A stretch of 64,000 nucleotides of DNA from Chryseobacterium gilvum (lineage in GTDB: Bacteria > Bacteroidota > Bacteroidia > Flavobacteriales > Weeksellaceae), in assembly GCF_025628965.1 (NCBI RefSeq), contig NZ_JAOTEN010000001.1, positions 806,001-870,000 on the forward strand. Reading direction: 5' to 3'. Below, one piece after another: positions 1 through 8,025 of the stretch. The position numbers and the translations under genes are program-made. Below the pieces are notes generated by a model, which had not been told where the DNA came from, did not search any database, and saw only the letters and a list, made by a program, of their open reading frames with translations. Within the stretch, counting starts at the first letter, position 1. The number at the start of each line of letters is the position of its first letter.

Positions 1-123
1 TTTATCTACAAACGGAGTAATATAATCCATCCATATTTTTTGGCCTTTATGCTCGTAACCGGTGGGCGATGAAGTATTTAAATATGTTTCTAAAAATTTC
101 AAAGAATTCTTCTCAAATTTCAT
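1..123 (-). CDS. M42-type metallopeptidase, N-terminal fragment (cut by window edge)
   Basis: The minus strand reads open from an ATG at 121-123 to the window edge, giving 41 codons that begin MKFEKNSLKFLETYLN and continue with SSPTGYE and GQKIWMDYI. This N-terminal pattern (a short helix, then S-x-P-S/T-G-x-E) is typical of M42/M20-type aminopeptidases of the FrvX/glutamyl aminopeptidase family, which trim peptides in the cytosol with two metal ions. The metal ligands lie outside the window, so activity cannot be judged. The gene is divergent from the DUF4294 gene that starts 53 bases away. The family call rests on the N-terminus only. Confidence 0.55.
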   Translation of the reverse strand, partial: MKFEKNSLKFLETYLNTSSPTGYEHKGQKIWMDYITPFVDK

Positions 124-175
124 ATAAAGGGAATGATTTTTGTTAGTAAGTTTTGTTGTAATAGGTGTAAAAATA

Positions 176-883
176 ATGAAATTTCATAAAATTATCTTTC
201 TTTTTCTGTTCTTTTTTAGTGCTTGTTTTTTTGGTCAGCAAAATGATTCTGTCATTGCAAAACCTTTAAGCCAATATCCGCAGGATGCTCTGAAAACAGA
301 TGAGTTTGGGAATAAATTTTATTATGATGAGCGTCAGAAAGCGAAGATCTATGAAATCAATGGCGAAACAGTCGTCGTAATGGATGAGCTTGTTTTACTG
401 AACAAACCCCGCTTTAATAATCAGCTGGATAAAAATTATTACTTTTTTCTCAATAAAAAATTATACAGGGTATATCCTTTATTTTTAACGGCTCTGCAGC
501 AGTACCGGGATATTGAGAAAGAAATGACAAATCTTGATACCAGTGCAAAAAGAAGATATGTAAAAGACCGTCAGAATATGCTTGCTGATCAATATGAAAA
601 ACAGCTGCGGGATTTAACGACTACAGAAGGTCAGGTTTTTGCCAAATTAATGAATCGTGCTACAGGTAAAAACGTATATGAAATCATTAAAGAATTAAGA
701 GGAGGATGGAGCGCTTTCTGGTGGAATGTAAAAGGGAAAATGGCAGATATTGATCTCAAAGATCAGTATAACCCTCACAAAAATAGAACCGATGAGTTTT
801 TAGAATCTCTGCTTCAGTCTAACTGGAATTCCGGCTATCTGCAGCCTTATCCCGGAGCAAAAGATTTTAAAGTTTCAAAATAA
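176..883 (+). CDS. DUF4294 family exported protein
   Basis: A 235-residue protein starting at ATG 176. An in-frame TTG at 140 would add 12 residues before a normal signal peptide, so the ATG is preferred. The N-terminus is a hydrophobic signal peptide ending near SACFFGQQ. The body is mixed charged, with YRDIEKEM, RRYVKDRQ and ELRGGWSAFWWNVKGK, which matches my recollection of DUF4294, a Flavobacteriia-restricted envelope family of unknown function. It is followed by a 12-bp perfect-stem terminator shared with the convergent NUDIX gene. In relatives this family tends to lie near an M42 peptidase, as it does here. No function is assigned. Confidence 0.7.
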   Translation: MKFHKIIFLFLFFFSACFFGQQNDSVIAKPLSQYPQDALKTDEFGNKFYYDERQKAKIYEINGETVVVMDELVLLNKPRFNNQLDKNYYFFLNKKLYRVYPLFLTALQQYRDIEKEMTNLDTSAKRRYVKDRQNMLADQYEKQLRDLTTTEGQVFAKLMNRATGKNVYEIIKELRGGWSAFWWNVKGKMADIDLKDQYNPHKNRTDEFLESLLQSNWNSGYLQPYPGAKDFKVSK

Positions 884-885
884 TA

Positions 886-915
886 AAAATTCCTGTAGAT
901 AATTTACAGGAATTT
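886..915. terminator. Bidirectional intrinsic terminator
   Basis: Perfect 12-bp stem AAAATTCCTGTA / TACAGGAATTTT (886-897 and 904-915) with a 6-base loop and flanking A and T runs. It sits between the convergent DUF4294 and NUDIX genes and includes the last bases of the NUDIX gene. Confidence 0.85.
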
Positions 916-1320
916 TCGTTTTAACCTGTCAAATACAATCCTGTCAACAGGTAAGGTAAAAGGGTTGATTTCTGTATCAATCGGAAGCCATTCTGTTCTT
1001 TCAATACAGGGATCAAGAATCAGGAAATCTTCTTCATTTATAATTTTTACCATATAATATATAGTAAGCAGCTGCTCATTTTCCCGGAAACGGGAAACCA
1101 GAAAATCTTCCTGGGTATAAAGATGTTCTGTAATTTCAATTTTTACATTGAGCTCTTCATCAAACTCGCGGTGAAGGCAATCCTTCAAACCTTCCCCAAA
1201 TTCTAAGCCGCCACCGGGAAACTTAAGTAAAGGCTGTCCCGCATACTCTTCATATAAGGTTAAAACTTTTTGATCTTTCACAGCACATGCATATACTCTT
1301 ACGTTGATCTTATTTATCAT
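904..1320 (-). CDS. NUDIX hydrolase
   Basis: A 138-residue single-domain NUDIX protein that would hydrolyse a nucleoside diphosphate linked to another moiety. The Nudix box is intact in its key part: GGLEFGEGLKDCLHREF followed by DEEL (about residues 37-57) fits G-x5-E-x7-R-E-U-x-E-E, with Asn in place of the usual glycine two residues after the last Glu. No signal peptide or extra domain is seen, so it is cytosolic. Substrate cannot be predicted. It is transcribed towards the DUF4294 gene and shares its terminator, 65 bases beyond the end of mnmD. Confidence 0.85.
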   Translation of the reverse strand: MINKINVRVYACAVKDQKVLTLYEEYAGQPLLKFPGGGLEFGEGLKDCLHREFDEELNVKIEITEHLYTQEDFLVSRFRENEQLLTIYYMVKIINEEDFLILDPCIERTEWLPIDTEINPFTLPVDRIVFDRLKRKFL

Positions 1321-1385
1321 ATTATATATTTGGTATTGCTAATTTAAAAAATATTAGCCACTAATAAGGTCAATGAAGGTAAGCG

Positions 1386-2075
1386 TTATAATTTTATGGC
1401 ATTAATCATTTCCCTCTTTCCGGGAGGCCCTTGTTTTTTTTCAACTTTAAAATTGAGCTCCTGTAAAATTCTCCTCACACTGCCTTTTGAAGAATATGTT
1501 GTTAACAGTCCGTTTACAGACATTTTATCATAAACCATCTCAAACAAAGGTTTTTCCCAAAGATCAGGCTGTACTCTTGCGCCGAAGCAATCGTAATATA
1601 CAAGGTTGATGGCAGGTAAATCAAGATTTTTCAAGTCAAAAAAATCACATTGTATTTTATGAAGATTAAATCCTTCAACTATTTCAATAGATTTTTCCCA
1701 TTCGGAAGTATGAATTTTCTGATATATTTCTGTGAATTTTTTGTCATCAAATAATCCCGAATAGTCTAAATTTTCGATTTCAGATTCATTAATTGGATAT
1801 TTTTCCAAGGTAAAATAATTGATGATATGATTTTTGTCAGTTTTTAAATATTCATTAATTGTTACCAAAACATTTAAACCTGTTCCAAAACCGAGTTCTA
1901 AAATGTTAATTTCGTAATTATTAATTAAATTTAATCCATTTTTAATAAAGACATGTTCGGCTTCCTGTAATGCACCATGGTGTGAATGATAATTTTCGTT
2001 TAAATCATTGATATATAGCGTTTTACTACCATCATTTGTAGTCCTGATCTCTCTTTTCAAAGTATTTTTTTTCAA
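1386..2075 (-). CDS. mnmD: tRNA mnm5s2U34 methyltransferase MnmD-like (DUF752)
   Basis: A roughly 230-residue class I SAM-dependent methyltransferase. Motif I is LELGFGTGLNVLVT; the C-terminal half carries YYDCFGARVQPDLWEKP and TYSSKGSVRRIL, hallmarks of the DUF752 domain that in MnmC/MnmD makes the final methylation of 5-aminomethyl-2-thiouridine at the tRNA wobble base. It is the stand-alone methyltransferase without the FAD oxidase half of enterobacterial MnmC. There is no ATG in the frame: the start must be TTG at 2075 or TTG at 2060. A TAnnTTTG element on the minus strand (2080-2073) overlaps the first TTG, so TTG 2060 or a leaderless start is plausible. It is divergent from ilvE. Confidence 0.85.
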   Translation of the reverse strand: MKKNTLKREIRTTNDGSKTLYINDLNENYHSHHGALQEAEHVFIKNGLNLINNYEINILELGFGTGLNVLVTINEYLKTDKNHIINYFTLEKYPINESEIENLDYSGLFDDKKFTEIYQKIHTSEWEKSIEIVEGFNLHKIQCDFFDLKNLDLPAINLVYYDCFGARVQPDLWEKPLFEMVYDKMSVNGLLTTYSSKGSVRRILQELNFKVEKKQGPPGKREMINAIKL

Positions 2076-2111
2076 ATTTAACGTAAAATTTTTATATTTG
2101 GAAAATTATGT

Positions 2112-2119
2112 TAAATTTG
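2112..2119 (+). promoter_or_regulatory. Putative -7 promoter element of ilvE
   Basis: TAAATTTG matches the Bacteroidota -7 consensus TAnnTTTG and lies 25 bases before the ilvE ATG. A TTTG occurs at 2097-2100, but closer than the usual -33 spacing. Confidence 0.5.
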
Positions 2120-2144
2120 TAGAACATCATAAAAATTTTAAGAA

Positions 2145-3218
2145 ATGATAATTCAAAAAACAGAAAACTCTAGAATTGCTTCTTTTGACCCGCATAATTT
2201 TTCTTTCGGAAATACATTTGTAGATCATATGATTATATGTGAATATGAAGACGGAAAATGGGGAGAAGTAAAGTTGGTTCCTTATGGTCCGCTACAGTTT
2301 ACACCAGCGATGATGGGTATAAACTACGGACAGGCTTGTTTTGAAGGTATGAAAGCCTATAAAGACAAGGACGGACAGGTTTTCCTTTTCAGGCCTGAAA
2401 AGAATTTTGAACGTATCAATAAATCTGCAAAGCGTCTTGCAATGCCGGAAGTAACCGAAGAAATGTTCTTGGATGGCTTAAAAGCGTTGGTAGATATCGA
2501 CAGAGCATGGATTCCTCAAGGAGATGGCATGTCATTATATATAAGACCGTTGATTTTTGCTACAGAAGAAGTCCTGAAAGCAAGGGTTTCTGAAAAATAT
2601 ATGTTTGCTATTGTAGCAACTCCGGCGAGAAGTTATTATACCGAGCCTGTTTCTGTGAAAATATCTGATCACTATTCCAGAGCGGCAAGCGGTGGAGTAG
2701 GTTCTGCTAAAGCAGCCGGAAACTATGCAGCGTCTTTCTATCCTACCCAATTGGCAATGGAAGAAGGATATGAGCAGATTATCTGGACAGATGATGCCAC
2801 TCACGAATATTTTGAAGAAAGCGGAACCATGAATGTTTTTGTAAGAATAAACGATACAATCTATACACCGCCAACTTCTGAAAAAATCCTAGATGGAGTA
2901 ACAAGAGACAGCTTTATTAAGCTTGCCCAGAAAAGAGGGATCGAGGTAAAAGTAGAGCCGGTTGCAGTAAAAGCAGTCGTAGAAGCTCAGAAAAACGGAA
3001 CCCTGAAAGAAGTTTGGGGAGTAGGAACCGCAGTGGTGACTACCGTATTTCAGGCTTTAGGATACAAAGGTGAAAAATTACAGCTTCCTGTACTTTCTAA
3101 TGAAGAAAGTTTCGCAGCAACACTTAAAAATGATTTGGTAAGCCTTCAGAATAACCTTTCAGAAGATACTTTCGGGTGGAGAGTATTGGTCGAGAAAGAC
3201 GTTTTGGAAACTGCTTAG
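2145..3218 (+). CDS. ilvE: Branched-chain amino acid aminotransferase
   Basis: A 357-residue fold-type IV PLP enzyme that transfers the amino group between glutamate and the 2-oxoacids of leucine, isoleucine and valine, the last step of their synthesis and first of their breakdown. It matches the longer eukaryote-like BCAT class: GQACFEGMKAYK near residue 64, SAKAAGNYAASFYPTQ with the expected PLP lysine near residue 194, FEESGTMNVFV near 225, and a C-terminal GVGTAVVTTV segment. The length is normal. It stands alone, divergent from mnmD, with its own promoter and a terminator about 20 bases downstream. Confidence 0.95.
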   Translation: MIIQKTENSRIASFDPHNFSFGNTFVDHMIICEYEDGKWGEVKLVPYGPLQFTPAMMGINYGQACFEGMKAYKDKDGQVFLFRPEKNFERINKSAKRLAMPEVTEEMFLDGLKALVDIDRAWIPQGDGMSLYIRPLIFATEEVLKARVSEKYMFAIVATPARSYYTEPVSVKISDHYSRAASGGVGSAKAAGNYAASFYPTQLAMEEGYEQIIWTDDATHEYFEESGTMNVFVRINDTIYTPPTSEKILDGVTRDSFIKLAQKRGIEVKVEPVAVKAVVEAQKNGTLKEVWGVGTAVVTTVFQALGYKGEKLQLPVLSNEESFAATLKNDLVSLQNNLSEDTFGWRVLVEKDVLETA

Positions 3219-3240
3219 TTTTCAAGTCAATAAATTATAG

Positions 3241-3268
3241 AGAGCCGGGATTTTCCTGGCTCTTTTTA
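3241..3268 (+). terminator. Intrinsic terminator of ilvE
   Basis: AGAGCCGGG (3241-3249) pairs with CCTGGCTCT (3255-3263) with one G-T pair, followed by a T run. Confidence 0.85.
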
Positions 3269-3309
3269 TTTTTTATATCCGATGAAATCCGTATTTTCGC
3301 AAAAGTTTT

Positions 3310-3822
3310 ATGAAAAAAATACTTTTTTTATCAGTTTTGGCCATGTTGGGGTGCAACAGGAAAGCTCCGGAAGTACATCCGCCGGTAGGAGGTGTTCTGA
3401 GCCAGAATGATCTTGATATTTCAAAAAACCGGATGAAAAATCTAAATACGCTGGAAAGACAGCAGATTCAGGACTGGATCACCGGACAAAATATTAAATT
3501 TTATCCTACACAGCTGAATTACTGGACGAATGCAGAAGGGTTTGACCAAAGACCACGCAGACAGAATGAGTCTTTAATTTCTTACAGTTACGAGCTGTAT
3601 GATTTTGACCAGACAAAAATTTATGATCAGCCTGTTGCAAGAAACAATGCAAGGTTCGGGCATTTTGATGAGCTGAAAGCTGTAGAAAATGCGTTGCGGT
3701 ATATGAAAGACGGTGAAGAAGTCACTTTGCTTGTACCTTCATCACTCGCATACGGAACCTACGGGGATGAAAATAAAATAGATAATGATATTCCTTTAAT
3801 TATAAAATTAAAAGTTCTATAA
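3310..3822 (+). CDS. gldI: GldI-like peptidyl-prolyl isomerase lipoprotein
   Basis: A 170-residue lipoprotein (lipobox LAMLGC, Cys at residue 15) with an FKBP-type domain at the C-terminus (DGEEVTLLVPSSLAYG, then IPLIIKLKVL). Size, lipoprotein nature and position directly before a second PPIase gene match GldI, an FKBP-family lipoprotein needed for gliding in Flavobacterium and thought to help fold envelope parts of the gliding/T9SS machine. It is separated from the next gene by one base, so the two are almost certainly co-transcribed. The FKBP core looks shortened relative to a standard domain, so isomerase activity is not certain. Whether the host glides is not shown here. Confidence 0.75.
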   Translation: MKKILFLSVLAMLGCNRKAPEVHPPVGGVLSQNDLDISKNRMKNLNTLERQQIQDWITGQNIKFYPTQLNYWTNAEGFDQRPRRQNESLISYSYELYDFDQTKIYDQPVARNNARFGHFDELKAVENALRYMKDGEEVTLLVPSSLAYGTYGDENKIDNDIPLIIKLKVL

Positions 3823-3823
3823 A

Positions 3824-4942
3824 ATGAAATTGTTTAACAAAAATATAATTCTTGCGGCGGCAAGTGCTTCGCTGCTAAGTTGTACACCAATTTATAAAAA
3901 AATGAACGTAGACAAAGAAACTTACGAAGGGCTTAAAGACGGACTTTATGCTAATCTGCAAACCACAAAAGGAAACCTTATTGTAAAGTTTGAAGACAAA
4001 AAATCACCGGTAACTGTGGCTAACTTTGTTGGTCTTGCAGAAGGTAAAATTGATAACAAGGCAAAGGCAAAAGGAGTTCCTTTCTATGACGGGACCATCT
4101 TTCACAGAGTGATTAAAGATTTCATGATTCAGGGGGGCGATCCTCAGGGAACAGGAATGGGAGATCCCGGATATAAGTTTGAGGACGAGAAAAACGACCT
4201 TAAACATACAGGAAAAGGAATTTTATCAATGGCAAATTCAGGGCCTAACTCTAACGGTTCTCAGTTTTTCATTACAGAAGTTGCTACGCCTTGGTTAGAC
4301 GGAAAACATACTATTTTTGGAGAAGTGATAAAAGGTAATGATGTGATTGATGCAATATCAAATGTTGAAAAAGGTGCTCAAGATAAACCTAAAACAGATA
4401 TTGTTCTTGAGAAAGTTTCGGTTTTCAGCAAAGGAGATGAGTACAAAAATTATGATGCTGCAAAAACTTTTACAGAGGGAAAAGCAAAAATCGCTGAAAA
4501 TAATAAGGCATATTTAGCGAAAGAAGAGGCAGACCGAAAGAAGAAAGAAGAAGATTTTAAGGCAAATCAGGAAAAGCTGGTAGAAAACCTTAAGGCCGGA
4601 ATGCAAAAAACAGAATCTGGACTGTACTATAAAATTACCAAAACAGCAGCTGACGGAAAAACTCCTAAAGCAGGCGATAATGTTTCTGTACATTATGCAG
4701 GAAGATTGGTAGACGGTTCTGAATTTGATTCTTCATTTAAAAGAAATGAGCCCATTGAAATTCCTATCGGAATGGGAAGAGTAATTAAAGGTTGGGACGA
4801 AGGAATTTTATTATTGAAAGAGGGTGAAACCGCTACGTTATTAATTCCGCCGGCAATGGGTTACGGAGCAAACGGTGCAGGTGGGGTAATCCCTCCAAAT
4901 GCATGGTTGGTATTTGATGTTGAGCTTGTAAAGATCAAGTAA
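3824..4942 (+). CDS. Cyclophilin-FKBP fusion peptidyl-prolyl isomerase lipoprotein
   Basis: A 372-residue lipoprotein (lipobox SLLSC, Cys near residue 20) with two different prolyl-isomerase folds. Residues about 45-200 are a cyclophilin: FHRVIKDFMIQGGDPQGTGMG, NSNGSQFFIT and LDGKHTIFGEV are the classic active-site segments. A charged coiled-coil-like linker (about 225-255, rich in K and E) leads to a C-terminal FKBP domain (about 260-372) with VSVHYAGRLVDGSEFDSS, VIKGWDEGILLLKEGE and IPPAMGYG. It should fold periplasmic or surface proteins. It follows gldI after one base. Both domains look catalytically complete. Confidence 0.92.
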   Translation: MKLFNKNIILAAASASLLSCTPIYKKMNVDKETYEGLKDGLYANLQTTKGNLIVKFEDKKSPVTVANFVGLAEGKIDNKAKAKGVPFYDGTIFHRVIKDFMIQGGDPQGTGMGDPGYKFEDEKNDLKHTGKGILSMANSGPNSNGSQFFITEVATPWLDGKHTIFGEVIKGNDVIDAISNVEKGAQDKPKTDIVLEKVSVFSKGDEYKNYDAAKTFTEGKAKIAENNKAYLAKEEADRKKKEEDFKANQEKLVENLKAGMQKTESGLYYKITKTAADGKTPKAGDNVSVHYAGRLVDGSEFDSSFKRNEPIEIPIGMGRVIKGWDEGILLLKEGETATLLIPPAMGYGANGAGGVIPPNAWLVFDVELVKIK

Positions 4943-4962
4943 TTAAATTTTGCATATATTTG

Positions 4963-4990
4963 AAAGCCGCCTCGTAAGAGGCGGCTTTTT
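4963..4990 (+). terminator. Intrinsic terminator after the PPIase operon
   Basis: Perfect 11-bp stem AAAGCCGCCTC / GAGGCGGCTTT (4963-4973 and 4978-4988), loop GTAA, then a T run. A TAnnTTTG-like sequence (TATATTTG, 4955-4962) lies directly before it. Confidence 0.9.
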
Positions 4991-5006
4991 ATAACTTATA
5001 TCCATT

Positions 5007-5582
5007 ATGAAAATAAAACTCCTCGTATTTGCATCGCTGTTTCTCTGTCTTTTTGCACACAGCCAGACCAAAGTCAATACAGACGAAGTGGCAATTAAAA
5101 AAACGCTGACGTATTTTGTAAACAGTATCAAATCTAAAAAGATAGATCAGGCGGTCAATTGTATCTACCCTAAATTTTTCACTGTTGTGCCAAAAGACCA
5201 GATGATTCAAATTCTGACTATGACCTACAACAATCCATTTATGAAGATTGAGATTCAGGATCTACAATTCGGATCTGTTGAAAAACCGGAATTTATCAAT
5301 GGTGAATATTTTTCGATCATTACTTATTATACGAAGCTGAAATGTGATGTCAGTTCTCTGGATGACAATATGAAAAAGAAAATAGAAGGAGCCATCACAA
5401 AAAAGTACGGAAAGTCTAGGGTTCAGTATTCAAAAAATGAAGATACTTACCTAGTTAATGCCAATATGACTGCCTGTGCAGTTTCTAAAGACAGGAAAAC
5501 CTGGAAGCTTGTGATTCTTGAAAAAGAGTCTAAATCTAAACTTATGAAAGTTCTGCCTAAAAAAATTCTTGATAAAATATAA
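5007..5582 (+). CDS. Exported protein of unknown function
   Basis: A 191-residue protein with a clear signal peptide (MKIKLLVFASLFLCLFAHSQ, cleavage after HSQ). The mature part (TKVNTDEVAIKKTLTYFVNSIKS onwards) resembles in outline the small SnoaL/DUF4440-like exported proteins of flavobacteria: an N-terminal helix, then a mixed alpha/beta body with IQDLQFGSVE and FSIITYYTKLK. I do not recognise it as a named family. It is bounded by terminators on both sides and so is probably a single-gene unit. Confidence 0.6.
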   Translation: MKIKLLVFASLFLCLFAHSQTKVNTDEVAIKKTLTYFVNSIKSKKIDQAVNCIYPKFFTVVPKDQMIQILTMTYNNPFMKIEIQDLQFGSVEKPEFINGEYFSIITYYTKLKCDVSSLDDNMKKKIEGAITKKYGKSRVQYSKNEDTYLVNANMTACAVSKDRKTWKLVILEKESKSKLMKVLPKKILDKI

Positions 5583-5604
5583 AAAGCCTTCTCAGAAGGC
5601 TTTT
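5582..5604. terminator. Bidirectional terminator
   Basis: AAAAGCCTTC / GAAGGCTTTT (5582-5591 and 5595-5604) with a 3-base loop. It lies between the exported protein and the convergent ABC exporter. Confidence 0.85.
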
Positions 5605-5611
5605 AGTTCAA

Positions 5612-7414
5612 TTAAATCTGTGCTTTTACCACTTTTCTTTCCCCGATCTGTTGACGCCACATCGCGTAATACAATCCTTTCAGCATTAATAGATTGTCGT
5701 GTGAGCCCGTTTCTATAACGTTTCCTTTTTCCAACACATAAATTCGGTCTGCATGCATGATGGTGCTTAATCGGTGGGCGATCAATACGGTAATCTGTTC
5801 TTTTTCTTCAGAAATCTCTTTAATCGTAGAGGTGATTTCTTCTTCCGTGATACTGTCTAACGCAGAAGTTGCTTCATCAAAAATCAGTAAATGAGGTTTT
5901 CTGAGCAAAGCTCTTGCGATCGCAATTCTTTGTTTTTCACCACCGCTCAGCTTTAATCCGCCTTCGCCAATTACCGTGTCGATTCCTTTTTCAGCTCTTT
6001 CGATCAGAGCCGTACTGCTCGATTTTTTTAAAGCTAATTGTAAATCCTCTTCTGTCGCATTTGGATTCACAAAGAGAAGGTTTTCTTTAATGGTACCCGC
6101 AAAAAGCTGCGTATCCTGGGTCACAAAACCGATCTGGTTTCTGAGTTCATCAAAATCAAATTCATTTCCGTTGATGCTGTTATAAAAAATAGATCCTTCT
6201 TTCGGGCGGTACAGTCCTACCAATAGTTTTACCAAAGTACTTTTCCCTGATCCGCTCGGACCAACGAATGCAATGGTTTCCCCATTTTTTACTTCAAATG
6301 AAATATCATTCAGCGCTTTATAAGACGCACTCTGATGTTTGAAAGAAACACTTTGAAACGCCAGTTTTTCAATCGCTCCGATCTGTTTCGGAGTAGTTGG
6401 TTTTTGTTCTATCGGTTTTTTCATTAAGCTGTCAAAATTGTGCAGTGATGCTTCAGCTTCACGGTATGAGATAATGATATTCCCAATTTCCTGCATAGGC
6501 CCGAAAATGAAAAACCCGTAAAACATGAGTGACAAGTACTGTCCCGGTGTCACAATATTTCTAAAAATTAAAAACAGCAAAGTAAGGGTAATCAGCTGCT
6601 GCAGAAAATTCACCAATGTCCCCTGAATAAAGCTTAAAGAACGGATGCTTTTTACCTTTTTAAGTTCTAATCCTAAAATTTTATAGGTATTGTTATTCAG
6701 CCGTTTCACTTCCTGTTTGGTCAATCCCAGGCTTTTTACGATTTCTATGTTCCGTAAGCTTTCGGTGGTGCTTCCTGCTAAACCGGTGGTTTCTGTAACA
6801 ATGGTTTTCTGGATATTTTTAATTCTTTTGCTCAGCAGATTGGTTACAAACGCAATCAGGAAAATCCCCACCACATACACCGGCATAATAGACCAATGCA
6901 AACGGATCGCATATACAGAAACGAAAATGATGCTCACCAGAATCCCGAAAAATATATTGATGAAATTGGTGATGAATTTCACCGAGTCTTCCCGCACTTT
7001 GGTTAAGATAGAAAGCGTTTCCCCGCTTCTCTGGTCTTCAAATTCCTGATAGGGAAGTGCCATAGAATGCTGCAGTCCGTCGGTAAAAATATGGGCACCA
7101 AATTTCTGGGTAATCACATTCACGACATAATCCTGAAATGCTTTGGCAATTCTGCTGACCATTGCGGTTCCGATTAATAGGGCCAAAAAATAAAATACGC
7201 CGTGATACACATCGGTTCCGTATAGATATTGGTCTAAATTTCTAGGTACTGATTTTTCTTTATCAAAAAAATTGGGATGTGTCACCAGCTGATCCAGAAT
7301 ATTCCCTGTAATGGCAGGACTGAATAGAGAAAATACCTGATTGATGGTGGCTAAAACCAATGATAAAATAAGCAGCCATTTATGAGGTTTTAAATAATAA
7401 AATAATGTTTTCAT
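5612..7414 (-). CDS. ABC exporter, fused permease and ATPase (MsbA-like half transporter)
   Basis: A 600-residue half-size ABC exporter that should act as a homodimer. The N-terminal half (about 1-310) has six hydrophobic segments. The ATPase half has Walker A GPSGSGKST (about 385-393), the signature LSGGEKQRIAIARALL, Walker B LLIFDEATSALD and the switch histidine in LIAHRLSTI. Family members export lipids, drugs or peptides; there is no C39 peptidase domain, so it is not a leader-peptide-cleaving bacteriocin exporter. The gene stands alone with terminators on both sides, and its substrate cannot be told from context. Confidence 0.9.
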   Translation of the reverse strand: MKTLFYYLKPHKWLLILSLVLATINQVFSLFSPAITGNILDQLVTHPNFFDKEKSVPRNLDQYLYGTDVYHGVFYFLALLIGTAMVSRIAKAFQDYVVNVITQKFGAHIFTDGLQHSMALPYQEFEDQRSGETLSILTKVREDSVKFITNFINIFFGILVSIIFVSVYAIRLHWSIMPVYVVGIFLIAFVTNLLSKRIKNIQKTIVTETTGLAGSTTESLRNIEIVKSLGLTKQEVKRLNNNTYKILGLELKKVKSIRSLSFIQGTLVNFLQQLITLTLLFLIFRNIVTPGQYLSLMFYGFFIFGPMQEIGNIIISYREAEASLHNFDSLMKKPIEQKPTTPKQIGAIEKLAFQSVSFKHQSASYKALNDISFEVKNGETIAFVGPSGSGKSTLVKLLVGLYRPKEGSIFYNSINGNEFDFDELRNQIGFVTQDTQLFAGTIKENLLFVNPNATEEDLQLALKKSSSTALIERAEKGIDTVIGEGGLKLSGGEKQRIAIARALLRKPHLLIFDEATSALDSITEEEITSTIKEISEEKEQITVLIAHRLSTIMHADRIYVLEKGNVIETGSHDNLLMLKGLYYAMWRQQIGERKVVKAQI

Positions 7415-7481
7415 TCTTAATGATAATTGCGTGCAAAATTACTGATATAAATCGGATGTGGTACTATAATTTTATAAAACA

Positions 7482-7506
7482 AAAACTACCTGAAAGAGGT
7501 AGTTTT
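7482..7506. terminator. Hairpin, probable bidirectional terminator
   Basis: Perfect 10-bp stem AAAACTACCT / AGGTAGTTTT with a 5-base loop. It lies upstream of the ABC gene and downstream of the XRE gene on the minus strand. Confidence 0.65.
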
Positions 7507-7548
7507 AGTAAAATGATTTTTCTTATAATATTATATTTTGTCTCCTTT

Positions 7549-7641
7549 TTATTCCCGCACAGCTCTGAACTGTTTTTTACCGTCGTAAATTCCGACAGGG
7601 CGAACCAGAACAGAGGGAGGCCATCCGAAGTCCCGATGAAT
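7549..7641 (-). other. GC-rich segment with 30 open codons, unidentified
   Basis: Directly after the XRE stop codon the minus strand stays open in the same frame for 30 codons (IHRDFGWPPSVLV, then RPVGIYDGKKQFRAVRE) before TAA at 7549-7551. The block 7561-7620 contains 30 G or C in 60 by my count, far above its A+T-rich surroundings. It has no start codon of its own. It could be a relic of a gene, a dispersed short repeat or part of a small RNA. I cannot identify it. The rest of the 7415-7641 gap holds only the hairpin at 7482-7506. Confidence 0.4.
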
Positions 7642-8022
7642 TTATCCCTTCTTTAATAAGCTTTCGATCAGCTTATTCTGAGACTCAATAAGCTTGGTAA
7701 TCTGATCCTGATTTTTCAGGATGCTTTCAATCAGTTCAGGAGATTGGATATTAAATATAGGATTGTATTGATTAACTGCGGCTACTGCATGATCACTGAA
7801 TTCATTATTAGTCATAATATTATTAGATGAATCCATCAATAAATCATTAATATCTACTTCAAGTTCTTTTGCAATTTTGTTCAGCAATAAAGAATTCGGG
7901 ATGTTTTTATCAGATTCGATATTAGAAATCGTCGTCTGTGTCGTATCAAGACGTACCGCCAGATCTTCCTGTGACCATCTTTTTGCTTCCCTGTATTGCC
8001 TTACTTTAGAACCTATACTCAT
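7642..8022 (-). CDS. XRE-family helix-turn-helix regulator
   Basis: A 126-residue protein from ATG 8022. An upstream in-frame start at 8073 would add 17 residues with no homology and run through a perfect inverted repeat, so the inner ATG is chosen. Residues 1-60 form a Cro/C1-type HTH (GSKVRQYREAKRWSQEDLAV, TTQTTISNIESDKNIPN, LEVDINDLL). The rest is a linker and a C-terminal Q/L-rich helix that could dimerise (ILKNQDQITKLIESQNKL). Such single-domain XRE proteins usually repress their own promoter and a divergent neighbour. The neighbour here is the JAMM-like lipoprotein locus, and the palindrome at 8026-8060 is the obvious candidate operator. Confidence 0.85.
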   Translation of the reverse strand: MSIGSKVRQYREAKRWSQEDLAVRLDTTQTTISNIESDKNIPNSLLLNKIAKELEVDINDLLMDSSNNIMTNNEFSDHAVAAVNQYNPIFNIQSPELIESILKNQDQITKLIESQNKLIESLLKKG

Positions 8023-8025
8023 GTG

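Noticed and set aside
5612..7414. ABC exporter as the dedicated exporter for the 52-residue peptide
   Set aside because: It lacks a C39 peptidase domain, lies 14 kb away and is flanked by its own terminators, so there is no basis to link them.
7405..7656. An 83-codon open frame on the plus strand between the ABC and XRE genes
   Set aside because: It begins in the ABC start region, crosses a terminator hairpin, shows no family motifs and ends inside the XRE gene; the opposite strand explains the region better.
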